Below, piece after piece: positions 1-8,111 of a DNA stretch of 64,000 nucleotides. Position 1 is the stretch's first letter. Each line of letters begins with the position of its first letter. The translations under genes were made by a program, and so were the position numbers. The notes under the pieces were generated by a model. That model searched no databases and was not told the origin of the DNA. It worked only from the letters and a program-made list of their open reading frames with translations. The DNA is from Roseburia zhanii (lineage in GTDB: Bacteria; Bacillota; Clostridia; Lachnospirales; Lachnospiraceae): contig NZ_JACOPH010000001.1 of the NCBI RefSeq assembly GCF_014287635.1, positions 620,001 to 684,000 on the forward strand. Direction: 5' to 3'.

Positions 1-168
1 TCCTAAGGTAAAAATGTTAGGGATGATCGGAGAAGCTGCATATGATTTTTTCGTTGCCATTTTTGCTTTTATATAATGGAAAAAGTAGAAAAATGGGAAA
101 AGCAGAAAAGATGCTTTGTTATTGGGGTTATCCGTTGCATTTGATGATTTTAAACAGTATCGATATTT
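1..168 (+). pseudogene. 3' fragment of a TraX-like membrane protein gene
   Basis: The first ~55 bases nearly repeat positions 2340-2395, inside the TraX-like gene downstream, in the frame reading PKVKMLGMIGEAAYDFF. After about position 62 the homologous reading continues in another frame (LLYNGKSRKMGKAEKM, then CYWGYPLHLMILNS) up to a stop near 168. The end resembles TraX C-termini, which finish with a short aromatic membrane segment. The gene is cut by the window start and appears frameshifted, so I call it a remnant. With the second copy at 1948-2600 it points to a duplicated or repeatedly recombined TraX-like locus. Confidence 0.5.
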
Positions 169-208
169 GAATTATATCACTCAATCGTTGGATAGGAGAA
201 AACATTTA

Positions 209-541
209 ATGAAAAAAAGTATAGTTATTCATTTGTTCTTATGTATTATTGCCTCTGTATATCTTCCGGTTATTTATATCGCAGATCAATATGCAGTACA
301 CGAGTACCAGTTTACATATTTGTATTTGGTTAAAGTTATTGCTGCTATAGTTTTTGGTGGATTATTTTGTATGGATCAACATAGCGGAGCAAAAAGTTCG
401 GGAGATTTGATTTTATTTTTGTGCAGCTTCATTGTAGGCATTGTTGAATGGAATATATTACATGAAATTCCAGTTTACAGTATATTACTGTGTACCTATC
501 TTGGAGGAAGTGTGATAATAAACCGTAGAAAAAATGGTTAA
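209..541 (+). CDS. Small multi-pass membrane protein, unknown function
   Basis: A 110-residue protein starting at ATG 209, preceded by TAGGAG about 10 bases upstream. It has three likely membrane segments: residues 4-22 (IVIHLFLCIIASVYLPVIY), about 40-58 (LVKVIAAIVFGGLF) and about 68-100. It ends in a basic RRKNG tail. No domain is recognised. It sits between the TraX remnant and the LRR protein, only 25 bases before the latter, so the two may be co-transcribed. An upstream in-frame start at 116 lies inside the TraX remnant and has no good ribosome binding site. Confidence 0.5.
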   Translation: MKKSIVIHLFLCIIASVYLPVIYIADQYAVHEYQFTYLYLVKVIAAIVFGGLFCMDQHSGAKSSGDLILFLCSFIVGIVEWNILHEIPVYSILLCTYLGGSVIINRRKNG

Positions 542-565
542 TATTATAATACGAGGAGATAAGTC

Positions 566-1861
566 GTGAAAAAGAAATTATGGATCTGTTGTATGTTTAT
601 GGCACTTATGTTTATCGTGGGTACAACAGAAGTAAAAGCAGCAAAAGCAGATGATGAATGGAATTATGAAAAGGATGAAAAATTTACAGTAGGTGCATTT
701 ACATACAGCACTGTTACATCTCTAGATGAAAATGAAATCTGGATTTATAACGTGAAAGTTGACAGATCGAATCCTGAATACAAGATATTAGATATTCCAG
801 AATTTTTAGATGGAAAGAAAGTAACCCGAATTGGTCTGGGTTCTGTGCTTAAAAAACCGATCCGCTATGAAGTGTGTGATGAATGTTATTGCGGGACTCT
901 GTTAGGTGGATGTCTGTGTTATCCTGATGGAAATGGTTCAGTTGCAGGCTGGATTGATAAAATTACACTTCCTGAAACAGTAGAAATTATTGAAACTGCA
1001 GCATTTGCCGGCATGAGAAATATAAAGAGTATTGCAATACCATCGAAGGTTACTGTTATTGATGAAGGAGTTTTTAAAAACTGTTCAAATCTTAAAACTG
1101 TAACTATTCCAGATAGTCTGACGGAAATCAATGCAATGGCATTTGAAGGATGTTATAAAATAAAAACAATAAACCAATCCGCACAATATGAAATCAAAGA
1201 TAAATGTGTGATCAGAAAAAAAGATCATGCTTTGGTGTATGTTTTGCCCCAAAAAGGAAAATTAAAAATTCCAAATGGAGTAAAAACCATACAACGGTAT
1301 GCATTTTGTACCTGTACATCATCGGAAGTTACCATTCCTGCATCTGTTACCCATATTGAAGACTATGCATTTCAGTTTATAGAACAGCAATTAAATTGTG
1401 CAATGAAGAAAATAACTGTGGCAAAGAAAAATAGAGTATATGGAAGTGATGGACAGTGTGTTTATAACAAAAAAGAAAAAATATTGGTAGCTGCTGTAGT
1501 GGATAATAAAGGAGAAATCGTTATTTCAGATAAAGTGGAATATCTAAAAGAGGGATATTCTCTGATCAATTTCGATAAATGGGGAATAAGCGGTGGTTCT
1601 TTGAAAAAAGTCGTATTGCCAAAGAAGCTAAAAAAGATAGATGCGTATGCACTAGGTCTGGATGCCGGACTTGGAGCGTCTGAGAAAGTATATTTTACAG
1701 GGGCAAAGCCGCCAAAAGTGAAAAAGAAAAAAGGATACAAAAATGTTTCTTTGCCAGCGCATGTATATGTATCATCAGATTCATTTGCTTCATATAAAAA
1801 ATGGTTAAATAAATGGGTGAAAAAAAGAGATAGAAAATACACGATTTTGTATAAATATTGA
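566..1861 (+). CDS. Secreted BspA-type leucine-rich-repeat (LRR_5) protein
   Basis: A 431-residue protein starting with GTG at 566 behind ACGAGGAG. Residues 1-25 form a signal peptide (KKKLWICC, hydrophobic core, cleavage near VKAAKA). The body carries LRR_5/BspA-type repeats with the consensus of a strand followed by A-F-x-x-C, for example IIETAAFAGMRNIKSIAIPS, VIDEGVFKNCSNLKTVTIP and EINAMAFEGCYKIKTI. A cysteine-rich insertion (CDECYCGTLLGGCLCYP) lies near residues 109-125. There is no LPXTG motif or C-terminal anchor; the tail is lysine-rich. Such proteins are usually cell-surface or secreted adhesin-like proteins of gut bacteria; the ligand cannot be told from sequence. Confidence 0.8.
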   Translation: MKKKLWICCMFMALMFIVGTTEVKAAKADDEWNYEKDEKFTVGAFTYSTVTSLDENEIWIYNVKVDRSNPEYKILDIPEFLDGKKVTRIGLGSVLKKPIRYEVCDECYCGTLLGGCLCYPDGNGSVAGWIDKITLPETVEIIETAAFAGMRNIKSIAIPSKVTVIDEGVFKNCSNLKTVTIPDSLTEINAMAFEGCYKIKTINQSAQYEIKDKCVIRKKDHALVYVLPQKGKLKIPNGVKTIQRYAFCTCTSSEVTIPASVTHIEDYAFQFIEQQLNCAMKKITVAKKNRVYGSDGQCVYNKKEKILVAAVVDNKGEIVISDKVEYLKEGYSLINFDKWGISGGSLKKVVLPKKLKKIDAYALGLDAGLGASEKVYFTGAKPPKVKKKKGYKNVSLPAHVYVSSDSFASYKKWLNKWVKKRDRKYTILYKY

Positions 1862-1947
1862 TTGAGAAGTCATAACAGAGAGGACATTGAGGTGCTCTGT
1901 GATGAAGTGTATGAAATGGATAAGGGAAGGTTGCAGAAGATATCTGG

Positions 1948-2600
1948 ATGAAAAAATTATCAATTTTTGAATTAAAATGTATTGCAGCGTTCTGTATGGT
2001 ATTAGATCATGCAGGCGAATATTTAGGACTTCCAATCGTATGCCGTTATCTTGGAAGGCTGGCGATTCCGATTTTTATATTTTGCTGTGTACAAGGCTGT
2101 CTGCATACAACAAATAAAAAGCGGTATTTGCTGAGGCTGTACATAGCAGGCATTTGTATGTCTTACCAACGGTTTGCGGAAATCTGTTTTTCCTTGAAGG
2201 CGGAGTTTTTTATGTGTTTGTAGGACTGTGGTTTTATTATGCAAGAGATGATCTGAAAAAACTTAGTATCGGATATGTCATTTTAGTGTTTGGTTTTATA
2301 TTTGGACTGCAGAGTAATCCTTATCTGATCTATGGTTTACTTCCTAAGGTAAAAATGTTAGGGATAATCGGAGAAGCTGCTTATGAATTTTTTGAGGAAA
2401 TACTGGGAAACTGGTTTTTATGCGTTGGTGTATTGTACTATGAGAGTATTGCGGATAATTATCAGTGGATGATGATTGGGGCATTGCCTGTCATCTGGAT
2501 GTATAATGGAACAAAGGGGAGAAGTGGTAAATGGTTCTTTTATTTGTTTTATCCGGTGCATTATATTTTGTTTTATTGGATTGGATTGACTGGGAGGTAG
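1948..2600 (+). pseudogene. traX: TraX family membrane protein, frameshifted
   Basis: The first frame (1948-2223) gives FELKCIAAFCMVLDHAGEY and YLGRLAIPIFIFCCVQGC, the N-terminal signature of TraX proteins, which acetylate pilin in F plasmids and occur widely in Firmicutes as chromosomal membrane proteins. Near 2145-2160 the homologous reading moves to another frame, which runs to 2600 and gives LYVLPTVCGNLFFLEGG, several membrane helices and the family's C-terminal FYLFYPVHYILFYWIG. Together they would make about 217 residues, a usual TraX length. The break could be a real inactivating frameshift or a sequencing error. There is no clear ribosome binding site before ATG 1948. Confidence 0.7.
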
Positions 2601-2602
2601 TG

Positions 2603-2727
2603 AGCCTGTGTCGTTGTAGTGTTATGATAAACTGCCCACAAACTCGCTCTTTTATATAGTGAGATGAGCTGCGTTGCAGAGCTCAGACAGTGGGGCAGTT
2701 TGATCTATACTGTGGACGACACAGGTT
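2603..2727. repeat. Large nested inverted repeat, unknown
   Basis: The outer arms AGCCTGTGTCGT (2603-2614) and ACGACACAGGTT (2716-2727) pair almost perfectly. Inside them GATAAACTGCCCAC (2626-2639) pairs with the region 2690-2705, and a third stem TGAGCT/AGCTCA lies near 2665-2686. The whole is a ~125 base nested hairpin in a gene-free stretch just after the TraX remnant. It could be a terminator-like RNA, a MITE-like element or a structured RNA. The rest of the gap (2728-2972) shows no open reading frame worth calling. Confidence 0.45.
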
Positions 2728-2972
2728 CCACAAACCCTGATAATACAATCTTTAAATTTCACTCACTGACGTAAATTTTACAGTTCACTGACTTCCCAGT
2801 AAACAGCAGTAAATCTACTCTAAGTAGACCCGCTCTATATGTTTCATCCATTGGTGTATCACACATATTCATGTATACTTTATTTTATATAGAAATATTG
2901 CAACTACGCTGTACTTCATAGTTACGGGATACCAGATAACTGACTTGATGAAAATTTTTCTCAACAAAGTAA

Positions 2973-3004
2973 TTGACAACTAATACGAGTTAGAGTATAC
3001 TAAC
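2973..3004 (+). promoter_or_regulatory. Sigma-A promoter with overlapping palindromic operator
   Basis: TTGACA (2973-2978), a 17-base spacer, and TATACT (2996-3001) form a near-consensus vegetative promoter 47 bases before the Fur-like gene. An inverted repeat GTTAG-N6-CTAAC (2989-3004) covers the -10 box, and an imperfect CTAAT-N4-GTTAG overlaps it at 2980-2993. Placement over the -10 suggests repression, plausibly by the Fur-like product itself. Confidence 0.7.
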
Positions 3005-3047
3005 TTTCGGAAGGTATGAAGAACACTCCTGACGAAAGGAGAGCAGA

Positions 3048-3524
3048 ATGACACAGACGATTGAAAATAAAATCAGGTGTGCAGATAATAATGATAAATT
3101 ACATAGAACAGAAATGCAGAAAGAGCTTGTGATCCAGAAACTGCGGGAGCAGGGCTGCCGGATAACAAAACAGAGGCAGATCCTTTTAAATGTGATTCTG
3201 CAGGAAGAATGTACCAGCTGTAAAGAAATCTATTATAAAGCAGCATCCATAGATCCGGGAATCGGAGCAGCTACTGTATATCGTATGGTGAACGTATTAG
3301 AAGAGATCGGTGCAATCAGCAGAAAGAACCTGTACCATGTTTCATGCGATATGGATTGCGGGGAAGATGGCGTCTGCATGATTGAATTAGATGATAATAC
3401 TGTATGCCAGCTTTCTTCAAAGAACTGGTATAAAGTGATTTCCGCAGGACTACGTGCTTATGGTTATGCACAGAAACAGACTGTAAAAAAAGTCATGGCA
3501 ATACCAACAGATGCAAATAATTGA
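3048..3524 (+). CDS. Fur-family transcriptional regulator (atypical)
   Basis: 158 residues with ribosome binding site GAAAGGAG upstream of ATG 3048. Residues ~25-85 hold the Fur winged helix (QKLREQGCRITKQRQILLNVI, then GAATVYRMVNVLEEIGAISR), the family's DNA-recognition signature. The C-terminal half is short and lacks the histidine-rich metal sites and paired CxxC zinc motifs of canonical Fur; only a cluster CDMDCGEDGVC is present, so its inducer is uncertain. About 130 residues is usual for the family, and the N-terminal ~20 residues are extra. It lies upstream of a DUF6110-like gene and a P1B ATPase, so it probably controls metal efflux or uptake through the palindrome over its promoter. 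Confidence 0.8.
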   Translation: MTQTIENKIRCADNNDKLHRTEMQKELVIQKLREQGCRITKQRQILLNVILQEECTSCKEIYYKAASIDPGIGAATVYRMVNVLEEIGAISRKNLYHVSCDMDCGEDGVCMIELDDNTVCQLSSKNWYKVISAGLRAYGYAQKQTVKKVMAIPTDANN

Positions 3525-3614
3525 GAAAAAATTTCAACAAAACAAGAAATGTCTTGAAAGAAAATATCTGTGATAGTATAGTATAAAAAATACATATTTA
3601 TGGAGGTATTTTTA

Positions 3615-3914
3615 ATGTCAAATATTTTAAAAAAAATCGATGGAAAGAAAACTGGAATTTTTGCAGCAGGCGTTTTATTTGGAACAGCCGGAATTAAGTT
3701 ATTATCCAGCAAAGATGCAAAAAAAGTATATACAAAATGTACAGCTACAGTGCTTCGTGCAAAGGAATGCATAATGAAAACAGTCACAAATATTCAGGAA
3801 AACGCAGAGGATATCTACGAAGAAGCAAAACAGATCAATGAAGCTGAAGAAACAGCTGCAGAAGAAGCAGAATTTGCAGATGAAAGCACAGAAGAAACAA
3901 AAACGGAAGAATAA
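3615..3914 (+). CDS. Small DUF6110-like protein next to metal ATPase
   Basis: 99 residues; ATG 3615 is preceded by TGGAGG (3601-3606). The N-terminus (SNILKKIDGKKTGIFAAGVLFGTAGIKLLSS) has one glycine/alanine-rich hydrophobic helix, followed by an amphipathic helical middle and a strongly acidic tail of E/A/T. This matches the DUF6110-type proteins that usually sit directly before heavy-metal P-type ATPases; I assign the family from layout and the SSKDAKK segment, not from a search. It probably is membrane-associated and assists or regulates the ATPase. It is followed by a hairpin and then the ATPase gene. Confidence 0.6.
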   Translation: MSNILKKIDGKKTGIFAAGVLFGTAGIKLLSSKDAKKVYTKCTATVLRAKECIMKTVTNIQENAEDIYEEAKQINEAEETAAEEAEFADESTEETKTEE

Positions 3915-3930
3915 AAAAGCGTAAAAGATG

Positions 3931-3959
3931 ACACCTGCAGGTATCTGCAGGTGTTTTTC
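3931..3959 (+). terminator. Hairpin between DUF6110-like gene and ATPase
   Basis: A perfect 10-bp stem ACACCTGCAG/CTGCAGGTGT with loop GTAT (3931-3954) is followed by TTTTT. It ends 29 bases before the ATPase start, so it could act as a partial terminator that lowers ATPase expression relative to the small upstream protein. Confidence 0.75.
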
Positions 3960-3987
3960 CACTTTACAAAGAAAGGCTGTGAAAACG

Positions 3988-6078
3988 ATGAAATTTCAGA
4001 TTATACATGAGATCAAAGGACGTGTAAGAATCCATGTCATACAGACAGCTATGACAGATAAACAGGCAGATATTTTACAGTATTATCTGCAAAACTGCGA
4101 AATGGTAAAAGAGGCAAAAGTACACGAGCGGACACAGGATGCTGTGATCAGTTTTTGTGGGGACAGGGCAGAACTGATCCATATGTTACAGACTTTTTCC
4201 TATGAAAAGGCAGAAGTAGATGACTCAGCTTTAACACTTTCAGGAAGAAAAACAAATCGGGAATATGCAGATAAATTAGCAATGAAAACAATCATGCGTT
4301 TTGGAAGTAAGTTATTTTTCCCATATCCGCTGCGTTATGTGATCACAGTTGCAAAATCTGCAAAATATATCTATAAAGGAATCCGTTCCCTGGGACATAG
4401 GAAGATGGAAGTGGCATTGCTTGATGCCGTTGCGGTCGGAGTATCCGTATTTCAGGGAAATATCAATACCGCAGGTTCTGTTATGTTCCTGTTAGATGTT
4501 GGTGAGATCTTAGAGGAGTGGACTCATAAAAAGTCGGTTGACGATCTTGCAAGGAGTATGTCATTAAATATCAGCAAAGTATGGATGGTCGCTGATGGAA
4601 AAGAAGTTTTGACAGATGCTTCAAAAATCATTGCCGGAGATCAGATCGTCGTACATATGGGCAATGTGATCCCATTTGATGGAATCGTTACCGATGGTGA
4701 AGGCATGGTCAATCAGGCATCTTTAACAGGAGAGTCTTTACCGGTTGAAAAGAAAGCCGATGGATATGTCTATGCAGGAACCGTATTAGAGGAAGGCGAA
4801 CTGACGATACAGGTCAAAGAAACTTCCGGTACGACAAAGTATGAAAAAATTGTCACGATGATCGAAGAAACAGAAAAATTAAAATCATCTGTGGAAAGCA
4901 AGGCAGAACATTTAGCAGACAGATTGGTGCCTTATACATTATGTGGAACAGGACTTGTCTATCTTCTGACTCGAAATACGACAAAAGCACTCTCTGTATT
5001 GATGGTAGATTTTTCATGTGCATTAAAACTTGCAATGCCGATCACCGTATTAACAGCGATCAAAGAGGCAAGTAAGCGAAGGATCACCGTAAAAGGTGGA
5101 AAATTCTTAGAAAAAGTAGAACAGGCAGATACGATCATCTTTGATAAGACAGGAACGTTGACAAAAGCACAGCCTGTTGTGGAAAAGATCATTTCATTTT
5201 CCGGTGAGAGTACCGATGAATTACTGCGGATGGCAGCCTGCTTAGAAGAACATTTCCCACATTCCATGGCAAAAGCGGTTGTAAATGCAGCAAAAGAGCG
5301 TAATCTGATCCATGAAGAAAATCATTCTAAGGTGGAGTATATTGTCGCACATGGTATTTCAACACAGATGGAAGGCAGAAAAGTCATTATCGGAAGTTAT
5401 CATTTTGTATTTGAAGATGAACAGTGTAAGGTGTCGGAAAATATGTTAGATACTTTTGAAAAACTGACTGGTGAGTATTCTTATCTTTACCTTGCAGTAG
5501 ATGGTGTCTTAGCGGCAGTCATCTGTATTGCAGATCCGATCCGTGATGAAGCACCGGAAGTTATCCGGCTCTTAAGAAAAAACGGACTTTCTAAGATCGT
5601 TATGATGACCGGAGACAGCGAACGGACAGCGGCAGTCGTTGCAAAGAAATTAGGCGTAGATGAGTACTATTCCGAAGTATTGCCGGAAGATAAGGCATCT
5701 TTTGTAGACAGGGAACATGAAGCAGGCAGAACAGTGATCATGGTTGGAGATGGTGTCAACGATTCACCGGCACTTTCCGCTGCAGATGTAGGGATTGCAA
5801 TCAGTGACGGTGCACAGATTGCCAGAGAAGTAGCAGATATCACGGTAGAAGCAGACAATCTGTATGAACTTGCACAGCTTATGAATATCAGTAAAAACAT
5901 GGAAAGACAGATCCATAAAAACTATGTACAGATCGTAGGAATCAATTCAGCATTGATCCTGCTTGGCATTACCGGTATTTTGCAGCCGACAGTTTCTGCA
6001 TTGTTACATAACCTCTCGACACTGATGATCAGTATGAGAAGTATGGTTGCACATGAAAAAGAGTTAGAAGAAGCATAG
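3988..6078 (+). CDS. P1B-type heavy-metal translocating ATPase
   Basis: 696 residues from ATG 3988 (GAAAGG about 11 bases upstream). The N-terminal ~75 residues resemble a ferredoxin-like HMA fold but lack the CxxC metal site. Key P-type motifs follow: TGES (SLTGESLPVEKK), the phosphorylated aspartate in DKTGTLT, and GDGVNDSPALSAADVG. The transmembrane metal site, CPC or SPC in most relatives, reads SCALKLAMP here, with no proline after the cysteine. It moves a transition metal ion across the cytoplasmic membrane, most likely outward. The Fur-like regulator and DUF6110-like protein upstream suggest Mn, Fe or a similar metal; the substrate cannot be fixed from sequence. Confidence 0.88.
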   Translation: MKFQIIHEIKGRVRIHVIQTAMTDKQADILQYYLQNCEMVKEAKVHERTQDAVISFCGDRAELIHMLQTFSYEKAEVDDSALTLSGRKTNREYADKLAMKTIMRFGSKLFFPYPLRYVITVAKSAKYIYKGIRSLGHRKMEVALLDAVAVGVSVFQGNINTAGSVMFLLDVGEILEEWTHKKSVDDLARSMSLNISKVWMVADGKEVLTDASKIIAGDQIVVHMGNVIPFDGIVTDGEGMVNQASLTGESLPVEKKADGYVYAGTVLEEGELTIQVKETSGTTKYEKIVTMIEETEKLKSSVESKAEHLADRLVPYTLCGTGLVYLLTRNTTKALSVLMVDFSCALKLAMPITVLTAIKEASKRRITVKGGKFLEKVEQADTIIFDKTGTLTKAQPVVEKIISFSGESTDELLRMAACLEEHFPHSMAKAVVNAAKERNLIHEENHSKVEYIVAHGISTQMEGRKVIIGSYHFVFEDEQCKVSENMLDTFEKLTGEYSYLYLAVDGVLAAVICIADPIRDEAPEVIRLLRKNGLSKIVMMTGDSERTAAVVAKKLGVDEYYSEVLPEDKASFVDREHEAGRTVIMVGDGVNDSPALSAADVGIAISDGAQIAREVADITVEADNLYELAQLMNISKNMERQIHKNYVQIVGINSALILLGITGILQPTVSALLHNLSTLMISMRSMVAHEKELEEA

Positions 6079-6084
6079 AAGAAA

Positions 6085-6262
6085 TTCTTTTAGGAGAATC
6101 GAAGAATCTGGAGTTCAAGGAGAACCTGCCGGTCTGCAGGAGCCGGAGTTTATTGGTGGCGAAGTTGATTTGCATATCAATATTTATCGAGGTCAGGTTG
6201 ACGGCACTGTTGACCTCAATAACGCCATTAAAGTGCCGGATATTATTGATGAAATTATGTAA
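6085..6262 (+). pseudogene. 3' end of a gene upstream of a pglZ remnant (BREX-like scar)
   Basis: An open frame without a start overlaps the ATPase end and reads EPAGLQEPEFIGGEVDLHIN, then YRGQVDGTVDLNNAIKVPDI, stopping at TAA 6260-6262. It reads like the real C-terminus of a larger protein with a proline/glutamate linker, not a chance frame. The next start, ATG 6289, opens a PglZ-like N-terminus, so this may be the tail of a neighbouring BREX gene. I cannot name the family with confidence. Confidence 0.35.
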
Positions 6263-6288
6263 AAAATACGGAAGGAAGATAATGCAGC

Positions 6289-6400
6289 ATGGATACAGAC
6301 AAAGTAATACAGAACTTGAACCGCAAGTTTGCTGCACCTCTGCCTGAGTTTTATCAGCGTCGTATCATTTCTGGTATAATGAAGATAAGGAATTTGTCGT
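6289..6400 (+). pseudogene. N-terminal fragment of a PglZ-like (BREX) gene
   Basis: ATG 6289, with GGAAGG before it, begins MDTDKVIQNLNRKFAAPLPE, then FYQRRIIS. The pattern NLNxKFAxPLPEFYxRRIxFWYD is the usual N-terminus of PglZ, the alkaline-phosphatase-like protein of BREX phage-defence systems. One T appears missing near 6371: restoring it gives RRIIFWYNEDKEFV before the homology ends at the repeated block starting ~6401. Only the first ~37 codons survive. This looks like the scar of a lost BREX locus cut by recombination at the block. Confidence 0.5.
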
Positions 6401-6615
6401 AAAAATGCGGCCAAATCAAGAAAATCGAGTGCGAAGCTGTGATATACGACATGCACAGCTCGGGAAAGAATTCCCTCGCTGTCGTGCTGTCGCCCTATAA
6501 AATAGCAAAAATAGACGCCTTTGCAAGTAAACTTGCATGGCGTTTATTTTTGCTATTTTGCATGGCTCGTAGCGTTCACAAAATCTTCACAAAAAAATTA
6601 GCACTCACCTCTTGA
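6401..6615. repeat. ~215 bp repeated block, copy 1
   Basis: This stretch recurs at 20101-20313 with few differences. It includes AATCAAGAAAATCGAGTGCG near its start, a long hairpin with 15-base arms (6499-6513 and 6545-6559), and ends in the left half of a CIRCE element (TTAGCACTC, 6598-6606). The 31 bases between the arms are the exact reverse complement of those in the other copy. The two copies bound a 13.7 kb accessory region and may be element ends or recombination sites. Short frames inside it do not look coding. Confidence 0.8.
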
Positions 6616-6779
6616 TAATGGAAGTCGATTTTTGTCCTGTATTGTGTATACTAGAAGTGCCTGTTTTACAGGCTTTCCGGGGCATCAGTCATTTTGTCTG
6701 GTATTGTAAAGCAGTGTCAGATTTGTCGTAAATGTCGTAAATTTGTGGTCAAAAAAAGATGAGAAATGGAGAGTGCTAA
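6598..6779 (+). promoter_or_regulatory. CIRCE half-sites split by ~155 bp, copy 1
   Basis: TTAGCACTC plus ACCTCTTGA (6598-6615) is identical to the left part of the hsp20 CIRCE. The right half GAGTGCTAA occurs at 6771-6779, just before an ATG, with 164 bases between the two half-sites instead of the normal nine. The same arrangement recurs at 9831-10012. It looks as if a TnpV-bearing sequence entered a CIRCE operator. Confidence 0.45.
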
Positions 6780-6839
6780 TAAAATGAACGCAGGCAGCGA
6801 AGCAACTGCGTTCATGAGCAAGTAGCGAAAGCGGATTGC

Positions 6840-7133
6840 GAATGTCCTATTTATATAACGTATACAAATGTAAATGGATATCTGATCCCGAATCTCACCT
6901 ATAAATCCGGTGAGCAGATGGAGCAACTTGGCAAGTATGGTTTTCTTCGCAGAGATTATCTGAAGAACCATCGAAATTCAACTTATCAGGTGATGCTTCT
7001 GCAGGACACCATTGGAGAGCATCTTCTGGAAGTAGACAAGGCAGCCAGAGAACGGGAAGAAGTGATTCTGAAACAGCTAGAGAAAAAAGAGCCTTTGCCG
7101 GATAAAGAGAAAGATCAGATTGTCTGGGTATGA
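6840..7133 (+). pseudogene. tnpV: TnpV transposon protein, disrupted copy
   Basis: The reading TYTNVNGYLIPNLTYKSGEQ to EKDQIVWV matches the intact TnpV at 10017-10364 almost residue for residue, but this copy is broken at both ends. At its start, ~72 bases containing a GC-rich hairpin (GAACGCAG/CTGCGTTC, 6785-6812) separate the ATG from the body and bring a stop. At the end the frame stops after VWV, where the intact copy continues RAANQHK. TnpV is an accessory protein of Tn4451-type mobilizable transposons with no proven activity. Its 3' end abuts the methyltransferase gene that follows. Confidence 0.7.
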
Positions 7134-7479
7134 TCTGGTTACGGACAGTCCGACAAAGAGAATCTATGAAGCAGTGAAGCGTATTCCGAAAGGACATGTG
7201 GCAACTTATGGGAAGATCGCAGAGATGGCGGGAGACCACAGAATGGCAAGAGCCGTGGGCAATGCACTGCATAAGAATCCGGATCCGGAACATATTCCGT
7301 GCTTCAGAGTGGTCAATGCGAAAGGTGAACTGGCCGGGGCATTTGCGTTTGGTGGAGAGGATGTACAGGCAGAACTTCTTCGAGCGGATGGAGTTGAAGT
7401 GATAAATGGAAGGGTAGATTTGGAAAAATATGGAATATGTGTCTGCGGAAATCTGGGAAAAAATTCCGGAAGATATTAA
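7120..7479 (+). CDS. MGMT/Ogt-like DNA alkyltransferase-family protein
   Basis: 119 residues: IYEAVKRIPKGHVATYGKIA and the helix-turn-helix RMARAVGNALHKNP are typical of the C-terminal domain of O6-alkylguanine-DNA alkyltransferases. The active-site motif PCHRV reads PCFRVV; the acceptor cysteine (about residue 61) is present but the histidine is replaced by phenylalanine. No good start exists: TTG 7120 lies inside the TnpV fragment and the ribosome binding site is missing, so the native 5' end was probably lost when the two sequences were joined. It would repair alkylated guanine by self-methylation if active. The histidine change makes activity doubtful. Confidence 0.65.
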   Translation: MSGYDLVTDSPTKRIYEAVKRIPKGHVATYGKIAEMAGDHRMARAVGNALHKNPDPEHIPCFRVVNAKGELAGAFAFGGEDVQAELLRADGVEVINGRVDLEKYGICVCGNLGKNSGRY

Positions 7480-7528
7480 GAAGATGATAAATTTTCAGCG
7501 GATCAGCTGTTAACAATGGAATAAAAGC

Positions 7529-7584
7529 TTGACAAATTTCTAAATTTTTATATAATTATCAAAGGTAATTAACTGTGATAATTA
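7529..7584 (+). promoter_or_regulatory. Promoter and operator of the marR-MATE operon
   Basis: TTGACA (7529-7534), 16 bases, TATAAT (7551-7556). A perfect inverted repeat TAATTATCA/TGATAATTA (7553-7561 and 7576-7584) overlaps the -10 box. This placement is typical of MarR autorepression. Confidence 0.7.
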
Positions 7585-7655
7585 CTAGAAGTGCCATGAA
7601 TGCAAAAGAAAGTATAAGTGGTGATTTTACTGATAATATATAAGGAGGACAGAAT

Positions 7656-8111
7656 ATGACAAGTGAAATAATAAAAAGGATGTTCGATGCATGTTATCAG
7701 GCAAAGCGGACCCGGGAGATGCTCCCACCGTTGCCCGAAGGTGTTCGTTCATCCTTTATTCAATATCTGGATACGATACAGTCTTTGGAAGGACAGGGCG
7801 TACAGGTAAAGGTGTCGGATATCAGTGATGCAATGGAGCTTCCAAGACCGGGAGTTACAAGAACTGTCAAAGAGATGGAAGAAAAAGGATACCTTAAGAA
7901 AATGGCTTCTGAAGCAGATGGACGTGTCACATACATAGCTGTTACAAGAAAGGGAACAAATCTTTCGCAGAAATATGACGAACAATATTTTAAAAGTCTG
8001 CTCCCTTACATGGAAGAAATCTCGGACGAAGATGCAGAATGTATGATACGGACGATAGAGAAATTTTATCAGATCATGTGCGAAAGGAGAAAACATTACG
8101 ATGAACGATAA
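7656..8111 (+). CDS. MarR-family transcriptional regulator
   Basis: 151 residues with AAGGAGG before ATG 7656. The winged helix lies at about residues 35-100 (QGVQVKVSDISDAMELPRPG, then TRTVKEMEEKGYLKKMASEA, then DGRVTYIAVTRKG), with the MarR wing signature DGR. It overlaps the MATE transporter start by 11 bases, so the two are translationally coupled. The inverted repeat over its own promoter is the likely operator; MarR proteins of this layout usually repress an efflux pump until a small ligand binds. Confidence 0.85.
   Translation: MTSEIIKRMFDACYQAKRTREMLPPLPEGVRSSFIQYLDTIQSLEGQGVQVKVSDISDAMELPRPGVTRTVKEMEEKGYLKKMASEADGRVTYIAVTRKGTNLSQKYDEQYFKSLLPYMEEISDEDAECMIRTIEKFYQIMCERRKHYDER

Noticed and set aside
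6153-6347. 64-codon plus-strand frame over the BREX-like scar
   Set aside because: It is in another frame than the two recognisable gene pieces.
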